From positions 1 to 64,000 of the forward strand of contig NZ_QJJJ01000011.1 in NCBI RefSeq assembly GCF_003201865.1: a DNA stretch of 64,000 nucleotides, in the 5' to 3' direction. The translations under genes were made by a program, and so were the position numbers. Under the pieces are notes generated by a model. The model worked only from the letters and a program-made list of their open reading frames with translations, was not told the origin of the DNA and did not search any database. Source of the stretch: Methylobacterium sp. B4. Its GTDB lineage: Bacteria > Pseudomonadota > Alphaproteobacteria > Rhizobiales > Beijerinckiaceae. Positions 1-8,926 of this stretch are shown here, piece by piece; position 1 is the first letter of the stretch; each line of letters opens with the position of its first letter.

Positions 1-2
1 CG

Positions 3-1715
3 CGACGGACTGCCTCCGTCGTGGTGGCGCTTCCATGGAGAACCTGGCCCATAGCGCATCCCTCGCAGCATGGTGGTCAACCGTACCACCACACCGCGGG
101 ATCAAACAAGAACTTCCGGCACGGCGACACACACAACGAGATGACCGAGCCCGACGGACGCGACGTCATGCTGGTGCTCGACGGACAGCAGCGCCTGACC
201 TCGCTGCTCATCGGCCTGCGCGGCACCTATGCGGTGCGAGCGAAGTACGCACGGCGCCACAACCCCGACGCCTGGAGCCGACAGCGCCTCTATCTTGACC
301 TCTTGAAGGACCCAGCGACCGACGACGAGGTCAGCGACGACGAGGACCTCGGCGTCACCTACGGACTACGCTTCTTCGAGGGGGAGCCGAAGAGCAGCGC
401 GCAGCACCTCTGGCTGAAGGTCGGACGCATCCTCGACTGCACCAGCGACGACGCGTTCGACCGGCTCAAGGACGAGGTCCTCGACGCTTTGCCTGACGCG
501 ACCACGCGGGCGCAGACGCGGACCGCCGAGCGTACGCTCGACCGGCTTTACCGCACGGTTTGGAAGGACGGCGTGATCGCCTACTACACCGAGAAGGACC
601 AATCGTACGACCGCGTGCTCGACATCTTCATCCGCGCCAACGACGGCGGAACGAAGCTGAGCAAGTCCGACCTCCTGCTGTCGATGATCACCTCGAAGTG
701 GGCTGGGGTGAGTGCTCGCCAAGAAATCTACGGCTTCGTTGACCACCTGAACGACGGTCTCGTCGCCCGGAATCGGCTCGACAAGGACTTCGTTATGAAG
801 TCCTGTCTCGTGCTGTGCGACCTCGACCCGCGTTATAAGGTCGGCAACTTTACGACCGCCAACCTCGCCCGCATCGAAGCGAACTGGACACGCATCAAGG
901 CGAGCCTCGAGGCGACGCTGCGCCTCGTGAATCGTTTCGGCATCGACGGGGAGACGTTGACCTCGCTCAACGCGCTCCTACCGATCGCCTACTACCTGCA
1001 CCGGATCGGCAGCGGCAGCCTGGACGGCTCGACGCCGTTCGAGGCTACGAACGCCAAGCGCATCCAGCAGTGGCTGCTTGGGAGTCTCCTGAACGGGGTG
1101 TTCGGCGGCAGCTCCGACCGGACGATAGGCACGGCGCGTTCGATCTTACAGGAGACACTGCAGACGGAACGGGACTTCCCGCACCGCACGCTCGCACAGG
1201 GCCTCGCTTCACGCGGCCGTGTCGCTGGCTTCGACGCGAACAACATCGAGGGGGTGCTCGAAACAGGGTACAACAAGCGCAACTGCTTCTTGGCGCTCTC
1301 AACCCTCTACGATGCGAATGCTTGGGGCTCGGCCCCGCACCACATTGACCACATCATCCCGCGCTCGCTCGCCGACCGGAAGGCCCTGATGGCGCAGAAC
1401 CTGTCAGAGTCGCTGATCGAACGCATCCTCGACAGCGTGAACCGGCTCGGCAACCTGCAGCTGCTGCTCGCACGCGAGAACCTCGAGAAGAGCAATCTGC
1501 CGTTCGGTCAGTGGCTCCAGACGCGCGACAGCACCTTCTTGGAGCGGCACCTGATACCGAACAAGCCGGCCCTCTGGCAGGTGAGCGCGCTGCCGGACTT
1601 CGTCGCGGAGCGGGAAGAGCTGATCCGGCGGCGGCTGCGGAGGCTCGACTTGGAGCCTGCGAGCACCGCACTATCGGAGCCATCTCCTCTGTCGGAGAGT
1701 GCGGCGGGAAACTGA
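3..1715 (+). CDS. DUF262/DUF1524 protein, GmrSD-type restriction family (5' partial)
   Basis: The frame is open to the left edge, so the true start lies outside the window. The DUF262 (GmrS-like, ParB-fold NTPase) signature LDGQQRLTSL is encoded near bases 170-205, followed by LIGLRGTYAV. The C-terminal part carries a DUF1524 (GmrD-like His-Me finger nuclease) signature HIDHIIPRSL near 1340-1370, then a conserved NRLGNLQLL stretch. Known family members are NTP-dependent type IV restriction enzymes that cut modified phage DNA; that role is inferred here. The N-terminal QR-x-Y-x-W motif normally found 50-80 residues before DGQQRLT is not visible, which fits truncation by the window edge, although an upstream frameshift cannot be excluded. 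A short hypothetical ORF follows, and a helicase-nuclease lies 1.4 kb downstream on the same strand, so the context suggests defence. Confidence 0.85.
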   Translation, partial: RRTASVVVALPWRTWPIAHPSQHGGQPYHHTAGSNKNFRHGDTHNEMTEPDGRDVMLVLDGQQRLTSLLIGLRGTYAVRAKYARRHNPDAWSRQRLYLDLLKDPATDDEVSDDEDLGVTYGLRFFEGEPKSSAQHLWLKVGRILDCTSDDAFDRLKDEVLDALPDATTRAQTRTAERTLDRLYRTVWKDGVIAYYTEKDQSYDRVLDIFIRANDGGTKLSKSDLLLSMITSKWAGVSARQEIYGFVDHLNDGLVARNRLDKDFVMKSCLVLCDLDPRYKVGNFTTANLARIEANWTRIKASLEATLRLVNRFGIDGETLTSLNALLPIAYYLHRIGSGSLDGSTPFEATNAKRIQQWLLGSLLNGVFGGSSDRTIGTARSILQETLQTERDFPHRTLAQGLASRGRVAGFDANNIEGVLETGYNKRNCFLALSTLYDANAWGSAPHHIDHIIPRSLADRKALMAQNLSESLIERILDSVNRLGNLQLLLARENLEKSNLPFGQWLQTRDSTFLERHLIPNKPALWQVSALPDFVAEREELIRRRLRRLDLEPASTALSEPSPLSESAAGN

Positions 1716-1837
1716 TCGGCGGTGATGTCACGCAACCGGCCGGCATCACCGCCTCGTCCAACGATACCGAGCAGCCTCAGGCGAAGCAGCCGTCGTCTGC
1801 CGTACACGCAGCTTCGTGGCGGGCGGGGACCCGCTTC

Positions 1838-2071
1838 GTGCGCATCACAGTGGACGGTGAGCGTTTCGTACCCCACCGCTTCAGCGACGGCTTCTTCCGC
1901 ATGGCCGACCCGGCGTACGGCAAGGTTAAGCATCATGCTGCCAACCAGATCGCCGTACGAGACGACGAGGTCGGCGGGTACCTCGAACGCGGGTTCCTCC
2001 TGCGCATGCGCGGGGAGCGGAAGGGGCAAGTCAACCTGATCGCGGCAGCCGAGATTAAGCGGGAGGACTAA
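1838..2071 (+). CDS. Short hypothetical protein downstream of DUF262 gene
   Basis: An open frame ends at 2071 and has protein-like composition from about 1790 (FVRITVDGERFVPHRFSDGF, then MADPAYGKVKHHAANQIAV). I use the GTG at 1838 because it is the first usual start codon before the convincing region, giving 77 aa. A rarer CTG start at 1712, overlapping the DUF262 stop, would give 119 aa and direct coupling. The frame continues further upstream inside the DUF262 gene, but there it reads as a shadow. No family is recognised. Its position just behind a restriction-type gene suggests a co-transcribed accessory protein; that is inference only. Confidence 0.5.
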   Translation: MRITVDGERFVPHRFSDGFFRMADPAYGKVKHHAANQIAVRDDEVGGYLERGFLLRMRGERKGQVNLIAAAEIKRED

Positions 2072-2384
2072 CATACCCTAAGTTAGGAGAGCGGTCCCGC
2101 TTCTAGGTCGCGCCAAGCCCCCCGATTGTCGTGAGGCGGCAACCCAGCTCGAAACCTAAATGGCATCATCAGGGCCCTGCGGAGGTGAAATCTATCGAAA
2201 CCGATCACTGTAGTTTAGAACACCCCTCGTCGATCGACAGCGCCGCACCGAACACTACCGCGAACACGATTTACCTGATCTACACTTCCGCGCCTGCACA
2301 CGACAGGCGCTGCTCCCCCTGCGCCCTTACCCCTGAATTTCACCGCAGTTCCGGTGCGGCGTCCCTCCCACGGGGCGCCCCTTC
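2072..2384. other. Intergenic stretch without a recognised gene
   Basis: These 313 bases lie between the short ORF after the DUF262 gene and the next ambiguous ORF. They are less GC-rich than the flanks and contain stops in all plus frames. I see no clear terminator, repeat or RNA gene. Confidence 0.5.
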
Positions 2385-2717
2385 ATGCATTTCGACTACG
2401 ACGATTACCGCTGCTTCATCGCCGCGCTCACGACAAGCCGCCGCATCGATGCCGCCCCGCACGATCTCGCGCGGCTCCTGCGTCACCCAAGCTTGTTCAC
2501 CCCGTCGCCGGCAGATCGGCAACAACCACACCCAATCACGATCGACCTCGATCCAGTCCCAGAAGGTCGCGGCGCGGTAACGCTTCATTGCCCGAAGAGC
2601 GGCATCAGCGAGCGCCACTTCCTCCGGACGCGACACCTATCGACCTGGCGCCTCACGGCCGAGACTGGGATGACGAGGCCGTCCGCGATGTTCGCAGAGC
2701 GCACACCTTCGCGCTGA
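2385..2717 (+). CDS. Short hypothetical ORF, ambiguous frame
   Basis: This 110-aa frame starts MHFDYDDYRCFIAAL and reads protein-like up to about ITIDLDPVPEGRGAV, with third positions mostly G or C. Its last third overlaps a second plus-strand frame ending at 2890 that also looks coding. An antisense frame (2340-2636) looks almost as plausible (RYRAATFWDWIEV). No family is recognised. Either this is a genuine small gene, or it is the front part of a gene whose rear part was moved to another frame by an indel near 2560-2620. The choice cannot be made by eye. Confidence 0.35.
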   Translation: MHFDYDDYRCFIAALTTSRRIDAAPHDLARLLRHPSLFTPSPADRQQPHPITIDLDPVPEGRGAVTLHCPKSGISERHFLRTRHLSTWRLTAETGMTRPSAMFAERTPSR

Positions 2718-2890
2718 CTGTCGACTTGATCCCCCTCCTCCAGCCGGGACCGGCGATTGCCACCCGCGTGATTCTCTCCTTCCCCTTCGTGCGCGAACCT
2801 TGGTGGCCCCAGGACATAGCGGGCGCACTGGGCAGCCTTGCGGACATCTGGCTCCGGCGCCTGAAGGAACTGGCGACAGCCAGATACTGA
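2606..2890 (+). pseudogene. Probable C-terminal coding fragment in a second frame
   Basis: From about base 2606 a different plus frame becomes protein-like (RDWDDEAVRDVRRAHTFAL, then LSFPFVREPWWPQDIAGAL, ending ELATARY and TGA). Third positions are mostly G or C. Upstream in the same frame the translation is Arg/Pro-rich shadow, and no ATG or GTG with a ribosome site stands at the transition. The simplest reading is the 3' half of a gene whose 5' half is the 2385 frame, separated by a frameshift. A separate small gene with an unrecognised start is also possible. The start given is approximate. Confidence 0.35.
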
Positions 2891-2954
2891 AAAGCGCACG
2901 GCAGACGGGTGCGGGGCCAGAGTGGACACATCGCCGAAGTCGCGCCCTTCTGCG

Positions 2955-2983
2955 ACCTGCCAAGTGTCTGAAACTTGGCAGGT
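2955..2983. repeat. Perfect inverted repeat upstream of helicase-nuclease gene
   Basis: ACCTGCCAAG (2955-2964) and CTTGGCAGGT (2974-2983) are perfect 10-bp arms around a 9-nt spacer. No T-tract follows on either strand, so an operator or RNA hairpin is more likely than an intrinsic terminator. It lies about 175 bp before the helicase start, in the leader or promoter region. Confidence 0.6.
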
Positions 2984-3158
2984 CTGACCGCGACAATTCT
3001 GCCGACATACCGCCTCGAATGCATCCTGCGAGCTACAGCTCGCCCCCGCCGGTTTATCGACACCACAGCGACGGCCCAATCCGTTCGTCGACCCGTGTCC
3101 AAACGGCCATAGACAAGCTAGGCCGAAATATCGTTCAAGTTCCCCAACGGAGGAAAAA

Positions 3159-6100
3159 ATGGCGGGAACGGCATCGGCTGTGCAGGATGATAGCTCCGGG
3201 TCAGTCTTCCAGTCGGATCTGCCTGTAGACGCCAAGGTCGAGCGCGCGCGCGCCGAACTCCTCGACCTCTCTGCGCGCAACCGCCTGCTCAATATTCCGC
3301 GCTCAGCCAAGAGCGTGAAATCTCTCGAGATTGTCGACGAGAAGGCGTCCGAGGTGTTCAGGATGCTCTTGCGCGAGGGCAAGACCTTCACCTTTCTGCC
3401 CGGCCGCGTCAGCCGGGTGAAGGCTGAGCAGGAATCTCCTGAAACCGTAGAGCCAGAAGCCGCAGATGCAGAAGCCGAGCCGGAGGAGATCGATGCGCTC
3501 CCCCAGCCTGAGGCCGACTCGCTCAACGATCGTGGCGTTTACATCCGCCATGCCGACACCAAACTCCAGACCCGCCTGACCTCAGAAGGGCTGCAGAAGC
3601 GCCTACTCGACCTCTACGTCGATGCGCGTACGCTCGAGGAGGAGCAGGGCGTTAATGTCCTCTACCTCGCGCTCGGCACGCTGAAGTGGATCGACCCCAA
3701 CAACGCAGCCAACGTCCGGTACGCGCCGCTAACCCTGCTGCCGGTCAGGCTCGAGCGCGGGTCGGCCGCCGAGCGCTTCCGCTTGCGCTGGCGCGGCGAA
3801 GAGCAAGCCCCGAACCTCTCGCTCGAAGCCTATCTCGAGCGCGTTCATACGATCCGCCTGCCCGGGATGGAGCTCGGCGAGGAGTTCGACCCAACGGTCT
3901 ACGCCGCCGACGTAGCGCAGGCCGTCGCTCTGAAGCCGGGCTGGGAAGTCCTGCCCGACGACATCGTGCTCGGGTTCTTCTCGTTCGCGAAGTTCCTGAT
4001 GTACCGCGATCTCGACCCGGCTAACTGGCCGGCGGGCGCCCGCTTCACGGACCGAGCGACGATCCGCGCGCTCCTGTCTGACGGATTCCCGCCGGCCCAC
4101 GACCTCATCGGTGAGGACGCCGCGATCGACCCGCACATCGGACCGGCCGAGCAACTCCACATCGTGGACTGCGACAGTTCGCAGTCCGTGGCGGTGCACG
4201 AGGTGCGGCGCGGCCGCGACCTCGTCATCCAGGGGCCGCCCGGCACCGGCAAGTCGCAGACGATCGCCAACATCATCGCGGCCGCGATCGCCGACGGGCG
4301 CAGCGTGCTGTTCGTGGCCGAGAAGATGGCCGCGCTTGAGGTGGTCAAGCGGCGCCTCGACCGTGCGGGGGTGGGCGATGCCTGCCTCGAGCTGCACTCC
4401 AACAAGGCTAACAAACGCGCGCTGCTCGACGAGCTGCGCCGCACCTGGGAGCTCGGCGCGCCCCGATCCGGCACCGAGACGAGTCTCATCGCCCGGCTAA
4501 CCGAGGCGCGCGACGCGCTGAACGCCCATCCAGCGCGGCTCCATCAGCAGCACGCCCCCTCAGGCCTCACGCCGTACCAAGTTATCGGACACCTCACGCG
4601 GCTGCGCCAGGATGGCGAGCGCCCGACGAACCTCGAGCTGCCCGCAGCGCCATCCTGGAACGCGGACGGGGTGCGGCAGCGCGACGATCTGCTGACCGAG
4701 CTTGCCCAGCGCGTCGCCGACATCGGCCGGCCAGACGATCACCCCTGGCGCGGTGTGGGGCTTGAGACGATCCTGCCGACCGATGTCGAGCGGCTGAAGC
4801 TCCGCCTTGCCGACCTACAGGTGGCCCTGGGGGCGGTGCAGGCCGAGGCCGAAGCCGTCGGGGATTCACTTGGCCGACCGGGGCTCGCGTCCCTCGGCGA
4901 CCTCGAACTCGCCGCCGCGCTGGCCGAGCGCTTCGCCGGAGCGCCGACGCTTCTTGGCGACGCAGCCCTCGGCTGCGAGGCGTGGGCCTCGCACCGGCCT
5001 GAGATCGCCGCGCTGCTCGAGCGTGGCAGCGCCTACGCCGCGCTCGTCGCCGAACTGTCCGGGGCGGTGCGGGCGGAGGCCTATGCGATCGACGTCGCGG
5101 GCCTGCGCACCGGGCTCGAGACACTGCCGAGAACCTTCCCGGCCGAGGGATTCGCTCGCGCGGCCGCGCTCGAGACGCAGGTCCCGCGTGTGCTGGCCGC
5201 TGCACGCGATCTGAGGGGGCGTCTCGGGTCGGCGGCTTCGGTCGAAACCCTGAGTGACGTCGAGCGCCTCGTGACCACCGCGCGGCGTGTCGCGGACGCC
5301 CCAGACGCGAGCCCCGAGGCCTTCGCCGCAACTGTGTGGGAGCGCGGTGTCGATCAGGCGGGAGACCTCGCTGAAGCGGCGGCCCGGCTGGCCCAGGCCA
5401 GAGCAGCGACCGCGGGCGTCCTGACGGAGGCTGCCTGGACGACGGAGCTCGCGTCGGCGCGTCAAGTCCTGGCAGCCAAGGGGACGAGTTTCACCCGGTT
5501 CTTGTCAGGTGAGTGGCGCGCGGCCAACCGCCTCGTAAGGACGGTGTTGGCGGCGCCTGCCACCCCGCTGCCCGCGGTACTCGCCGCCCTCGACGCACTT
5601 CAGGCTGGCAAAGCGGCGATCGCCCTCCTGCAAGCCGAGGATGCCTTCGGGCGGGCGGCCTTCGGCACCGACTGGCGGGCTGAGCGCTCCCGGCCTGAGC
5701 CACTCCAGGCCCTCGTTGCCTGGATGCGTAGCCTGCGCGGCCTGGGCGCTGAACCGCGCCTGATCGCGAGCCGTCTACCCGATCGCGCCGATCTCGAGGC
5801 GCGGGCCTCTGCCCTCGCGCGGCTGTGCGAGGTGCTCGGTCCGATCGCGTCCGTCCACTGGGCGGATCTCGGCGACGCGAATGAAGCAGCTTTCCCCAGC
5901 GTAGTGAACGTCAATCAAGTGCCGCTCGCGCGCCTGGCCGATCGTGCGGGGGCCATCGCCTCCCTCGACGCGGGCTGTCGCGCCGTGATGATCGAGACGG
6001 ACACGCCCGTACCCCAGCGCCTCGCCGTGCTGGCGCACCTGACCGCCGCACAGGAGGCCGGCGACGCGCTCGAAGCAGCGGACGCACTCGGCCGCACCGC

Positions 6101-8792
6101 ATTCGGTCTGGCTTGGCGCGGCTCTGCCTCCGACTGGCCAGCCCTCAGGTCCGCTGCAGAATGGGTCACGGACAACGCCGATATTCGCGTGCAGTCCGCA
6201 CGCGTCTCAGACCGGGTGGCGCTGGCCAAGCGAGCGGAGGCAGCCGCGGCTGAGGCCAGACGCTTGACCACTGACCTCGACGCGCTCTTCGCGGATCTGA
6301 GGCTCGAGGTCGTTGCTCGGTTCACCCACCCGGGTGCAGGCACGATCCCAACAGAGACTTTACGCTCCGCTGTTGCGCGCTGGGGCACTAAGATCGAGGG
6401 GCTCTCGAAGTGGGTAGCCTACCGCGAACGTGCCAACCGGGCCCGGGATCTTGGACTCGGAGAGTTGGTCGACCGGCTGGCGGATGGGCGTCTCGCACCG
6501 AACACCGCCCGGCCGGCTTTCGAGATGGCGTACTTCGAGGCGCTGTTTCGTGCACTCACCAAAGCCGACCCCGCGCTCGCCCGCTTCGACGGTGAACTGC
6601 ATGGACGGCTGGCCACGCAGTTTGCCGACCTCGACCGGCAGCGCATCGCCCTGGCGAGCGTCGAGGTCGCCCGCGCCCACCACCGGCGTATCCCGAAGGT
6701 CGCGGGCGGCCTCGGGCCACTCGGCGTGCTCAGGGCCGAGATGGCGCGCAAGCGCGGCCACATGCCGATCCGCCAACTCATGCAGCGCGCCGCCCCGGCG
6801 ATCCAGGCGCTCAAGCCCGTCCTGATGATGAGCCCACTCTCGGTGGCGCAGTTCCTGCCGCCAGGGGTGATCGAGTTCGACCTCCTCGTGATGGACGAGG
6901 CGAGTCAGATCCAGCCGGTCGACGCGCTGGGCGCCATCGCGCGCGCGCGCCAGGTCGTTGTGGTCGGTGACGAGAAGCAGCTGCCGCCCACCCGCTTCTT
7001 CGCCAAAATGACTGGCGGGACGAGCGACGAGGACGACGACGGCACCGCGCAGGTCGCTGACGTCGAGAGCGTGCTCGGCCTATTCACCGCTCGCGGCCTG
7101 CCGCAGCGCATGCTGCGCTGGCACTATCGCAGCCGGCACCAGTCCCTGATCGCCGTCTCGAACAGCCAGTTCTACGAGAACAAGCTGTTCATCGTGCCGA
7201 GCCCCTATACCGGCGAGGCCGGGATGGGCCTGCGCTTCCACGCGGTGGCCGGCGGGGTGTTCGACAGCGGCAACACCGGCACCAACCCGGTCGAGGCGAA
7301 GGCTGTGGCCGAGGCCGTGCTTCGGCACGCGCTGACCCACCCGAACCTCAGTCTGGGCGTCGTGGCGTTCTCGGTTAAGCAGCGTCGCGCCATCCAAGAC
7401 GAGGTCGAGCGTCTGCGCCGGCTCAACCCCGAGACGGAGCCCTTCTTCCAGGACCATCCGAGCGAGCCGTTCTTCGTCAAAAACCTCGAGAACGTGCAGG
7501 GCGATGAGCGCGACGTCGTAATGATTTCAGTCGGCTACGGGCGCAACGCGCAAGGGTACATGGCGATGCGCTTCGGGCCCTTGAGCGCGGAGGGGGGCGA
7601 GCGGCGCCTCAACGTTCTGATCAGCCGGGCCAAGCGCCGCTGCGAGGTCTACGCCTCGATCACCGATGAGGACATCGACCTCGAGCGCGCCAAGGGCAAG
7701 GGCGTGCTGGCCTTCAAGCTGTTCCTGCACTTCGCCCGCACAGGGCGGCTCGGCATCGCGCAGACGACAGGGCGCGACCACGACAGCGTGTTTGAGGCAC
7801 AGGTCGCGCGCGCTCTGCAGGCCCGCGGCTATCATGTCCACCCGCAGGTCGGTCTGGCGGGCTTCTTCATCGACCTCGCTATCGCCGATCCCGAGCGGCC
7901 CGGCCGCTACCTCATCGGCATCGAGTGCGATGGGGCAGCCTACCACGCATCCCGATCGGCGCGCGACCGCGACCGGCTGCGCCAGGCCGTGCTCGAAGAC
8001 CACGGCTGGATCATTCACCGGATCTGGAGCACCGACTGGTTCCAGCGCCCCGAGGAACAGCTCGAGCGGACGATCGCGGCGATCGAGGCGGCCAAGGTCG
8101 AACTCGACGCGCGCTTGGAGTTCGGCGGGGCCCGTGCGCGAGCCGTTCCGGTCGAGGTCGTGACGATCGAGCGGGCTGACGTCGTCGAGGTCGGCCTGAG
8201 CGAGCGCTCGGACGACCAGCCGAGCCGCCTCTACGTCGAGCTGGTGCCCAACGCCCCGCGCGGCCAGCCCGAACTGCATGAGACGCCGACAGGACTGCTA
8301 GCCGGCCTCGTCGAGCAGGTTGTGGCGGTCGAGGGGCCGGTGCACATCGACGAGGTGACCGCTCGCGTGCGCCAGGCCTGGGGCCTGCAGCGCAGCGGTC
8401 CGCGCATCCAGGCAGCGGTCGAGCGCGGTGCAGAGGCGGCTCGCGCGCGTGGGGGGATCGAGCGGGACGGCTCGTTCCTCGCACTGCCGGGCCAGACCGT
8501 GACCGTGCGCGACCGAAGCTTGGCCGGGTCGGGTACGCTGCGGCGGCCGGAGATGCTGCCACCGACCGAGCTGCGTGCAGCGATCCAAGAGGTCGTGACA
8601 GGGAGTTTCGGGGCGAGCGCCGAGGAGATCGTCCCAGCGGTCGCACGGATGCTGGGGTTTAAAGCGACGAGCGCTCAGCTGCGCGACGTCGTTGGAGCAC
8701 AGATCGAGGAGCTCACGCGGGACGGCAAGCTGACCACGCAGGGGGCGCTGCTGACGGTGGCGAGCCCGTCGCCAGCGCCACAGGCGGTGTGA
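3159..8792 (+). CDS. DUF4011 / SF1 helicase / Vsr-like nuclease / DUF3320 protein
   Basis: A predicted 1877-aa ATP-dependent helicase-nuclease. The start is supported by ACGGAGGAAAAA directly before the ATG. Residues about 20-300 match the DUF4011 N-terminal region (LLDLSARNRLLNIP near 26-39). The SF1 (UvrD/Upf1-like) motor is split by a long helical insert: Walker A GPPGTGKS with Lys365, Walker B VMDEAS with Asp1246/Glu1247, then GDEKQLPPT, HYRSRHQSLI, VQGDERDVVMISVGYGR and LNVLISRAKRR. A Vsr/MTES_1575-type nuclease follows (FIDLAIAD with Asp1572, IECDGAAYH with Glu1589, then WSTDWF). The C-terminus contains a DUF3320-like segment (VRQAWGLQRSGPRI). This architecture is known from antiphage and restriction-associated loci. 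A defence role is inferred from that and from the DUF262 neighbour. The gene is full length with no disruption. Confidence 0.9.
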   Translation: MAGTASAVQDDSSGSVFQSDLPVDAKVERARAELLDLSARNRLLNIPRSAKSVKSLEIVDEKASEVFRMLLREGKTFTFLPGRVSRVKAEQESPETVEPEAADAEAEPEEIDALPQPEADSLNDRGVYIRHADTKLQTRLTSEGLQKRLLDLYVDARTLEEEQGVNVLYLALGTLKWIDPNNAANVRYAPLTLLPVRLERGSAAERFRLRWRGEEQAPNLSLEAYLERVHTIRLPGMELGEEFDPTVYAADVAQAVALKPGWEVLPDDIVLGFFSFAKFLMYRDLDPANWPAGARFTDRATIRALLSDGFPPAHDLIGEDAAIDPHIGPAEQLHIVDCDSSQSVAVHEVRRGRDLVIQGPPGTGKSQTIANIIAAAIADGRSVLFVAEKMAALEVVKRRLDRAGVGDACLELHSNKANKRALLDELRRTWELGAPRSGTETSLIARLTEARDALNAHPARLHQQHAPSGLTPYQVIGHLTRLRQDGERPTNLELPAAPSWNADGVRQRDDLLTELAQRVADIGRPDDHPWRGVGLETILPTDVERLKLRLADLQVALGAVQAEAEAVGDSLGRPGLASLGDLELAAALAERFAGAPTLLGDAALGCEAWASHRPEIAALLERGSAYAALVAELSGAVRAEAYAIDVAGLRTGLETLPRTFPAEGFARAAALETQVPRVLAAARDLRGRLGSAASVETLSDVERLVTTARRVADAPDASPEAFAATVWERGVDQAGDLAEAAARLAQARAATAGVLTEAAWTTELASARQVLAAKGTSFTRFLSGEWRAANRLVRTVLAAPATPLPAVLAALDALQAGKAAIALLQAEDAFGRAAFGTDWRAERSRPEPLQALVAWMRSLRGLGAEPRLIASRLPDRADLEARASALARLCEVLGPIASVHWADLGDANEAAFPSVVNVNQVPLARLADRAGAIASLDAGCRAVMIETDTPVPQRLAVLAHLTAAQEAGDALEAADALGRTAFGLAWRGSASDWPALRSAAEWVTDNADIRVQSARVSDRVALAKRAEAAAAEARRLTTDLDALFADLRLEVVARFTHPGAGTIPTETLRSAVARWGTKIEGLSKWVAYRERANRARDLGLGELVDRLADGRLAPNTARPAFEMAYFEALFRALTKADPALARFDGELHGRLATQFADLDRQRIALASVEVARAHHRRIPKVAGGLGPLGVLRAEMARKRGHMPIRQLMQRAAPAIQALKPVLMMSPLSVAQFLPPGVIEFDLLVMDEASQIQPVDALGAIARARQVVVVGDEKQLPPTRFFAKMTGGTSDEDDDGTAQVADVESVLGLFTARGLPQRMLRWHYRSRHQSLIAVSNSQFYENKLFIVPSPYTGEAGMGLRFHAVAGGVFDSGNTGTNPVEAKAVAEAVLRHALTHPNLSLGVVAFSVKQRRAIQDEVERLRRLNPETEPFFQDHPSEPFFVKNLENVQGDERDVVMISVGYGRNAQGYMAMRFGPLSAEGGERRLNVLISRAKRRCEVYASITDEDIDLERAKGKGVLAFKLFLHFARTGRLGIAQTTGRDHDSVFEAQVARALQARGYHVHPQVGLAGFFIDLAIADPERPGRYLIGIECDGAAYHASRSARDRDRLRQAVLEDHGWIIHRIWSTDWFQRPEEQLERTIAAIEAAKVELDARLEFGGARARAVPVEVVTIERADVVEVGLSERSDDQPSRLYVELVPNAPRGQPELHETPTGLLAGLVEQVVAVEGPVHIDEVTARVRQAWGLQRSGPRIQAAVERGAEAARARGGIERDGSFLALPGQTVTVRDRSLAGSGTLRRPEMLPPTELRAAIQEVVTGSFGASAEEIVPAVARMLGFKATSAQLRDVVGAQIEELTRDGKLTTQGALLTVASPSPAPQAV

Positions 8793-8926
8793 GCGCCGAT
8801 AGCGATGAGGATATTGACGAGGCTGGTGCGGCGCCCGCCGCTGACGCCCCGGTCCCTGGATCTTCCGTGGCCCGCAGACAGGTGGTGCACGCCACAGTCG
8901 AGGCAGTCGAGGATCTGACGCCGTAG
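8789..8926 (+). CDS. Tiny acidic ORF coupled to the helicase-nuclease gene
   Basis: A GTG at 8789 overlaps the TGA stop of the helicase gene (GTGA), the usual signature of translational coupling. It opens a 45-aa frame ending at TAG 8924-8926. The product starts MSADSDEDIDEAGAAPAAD, an acidic and Ala/Pro-rich N-terminus, followed by a more basic and hydrophobic tail (SVARRQVVHATVEAVEDL). No family is recognised, and a chance ORF of this size is possible. Coupling and the lack of any other gene before 9285 are the only support. Confidence 0.4.
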   Translation: MSADSDEDIDEAGAAPAADAPVPGSSVARRQVVHATVEAVEDLTP

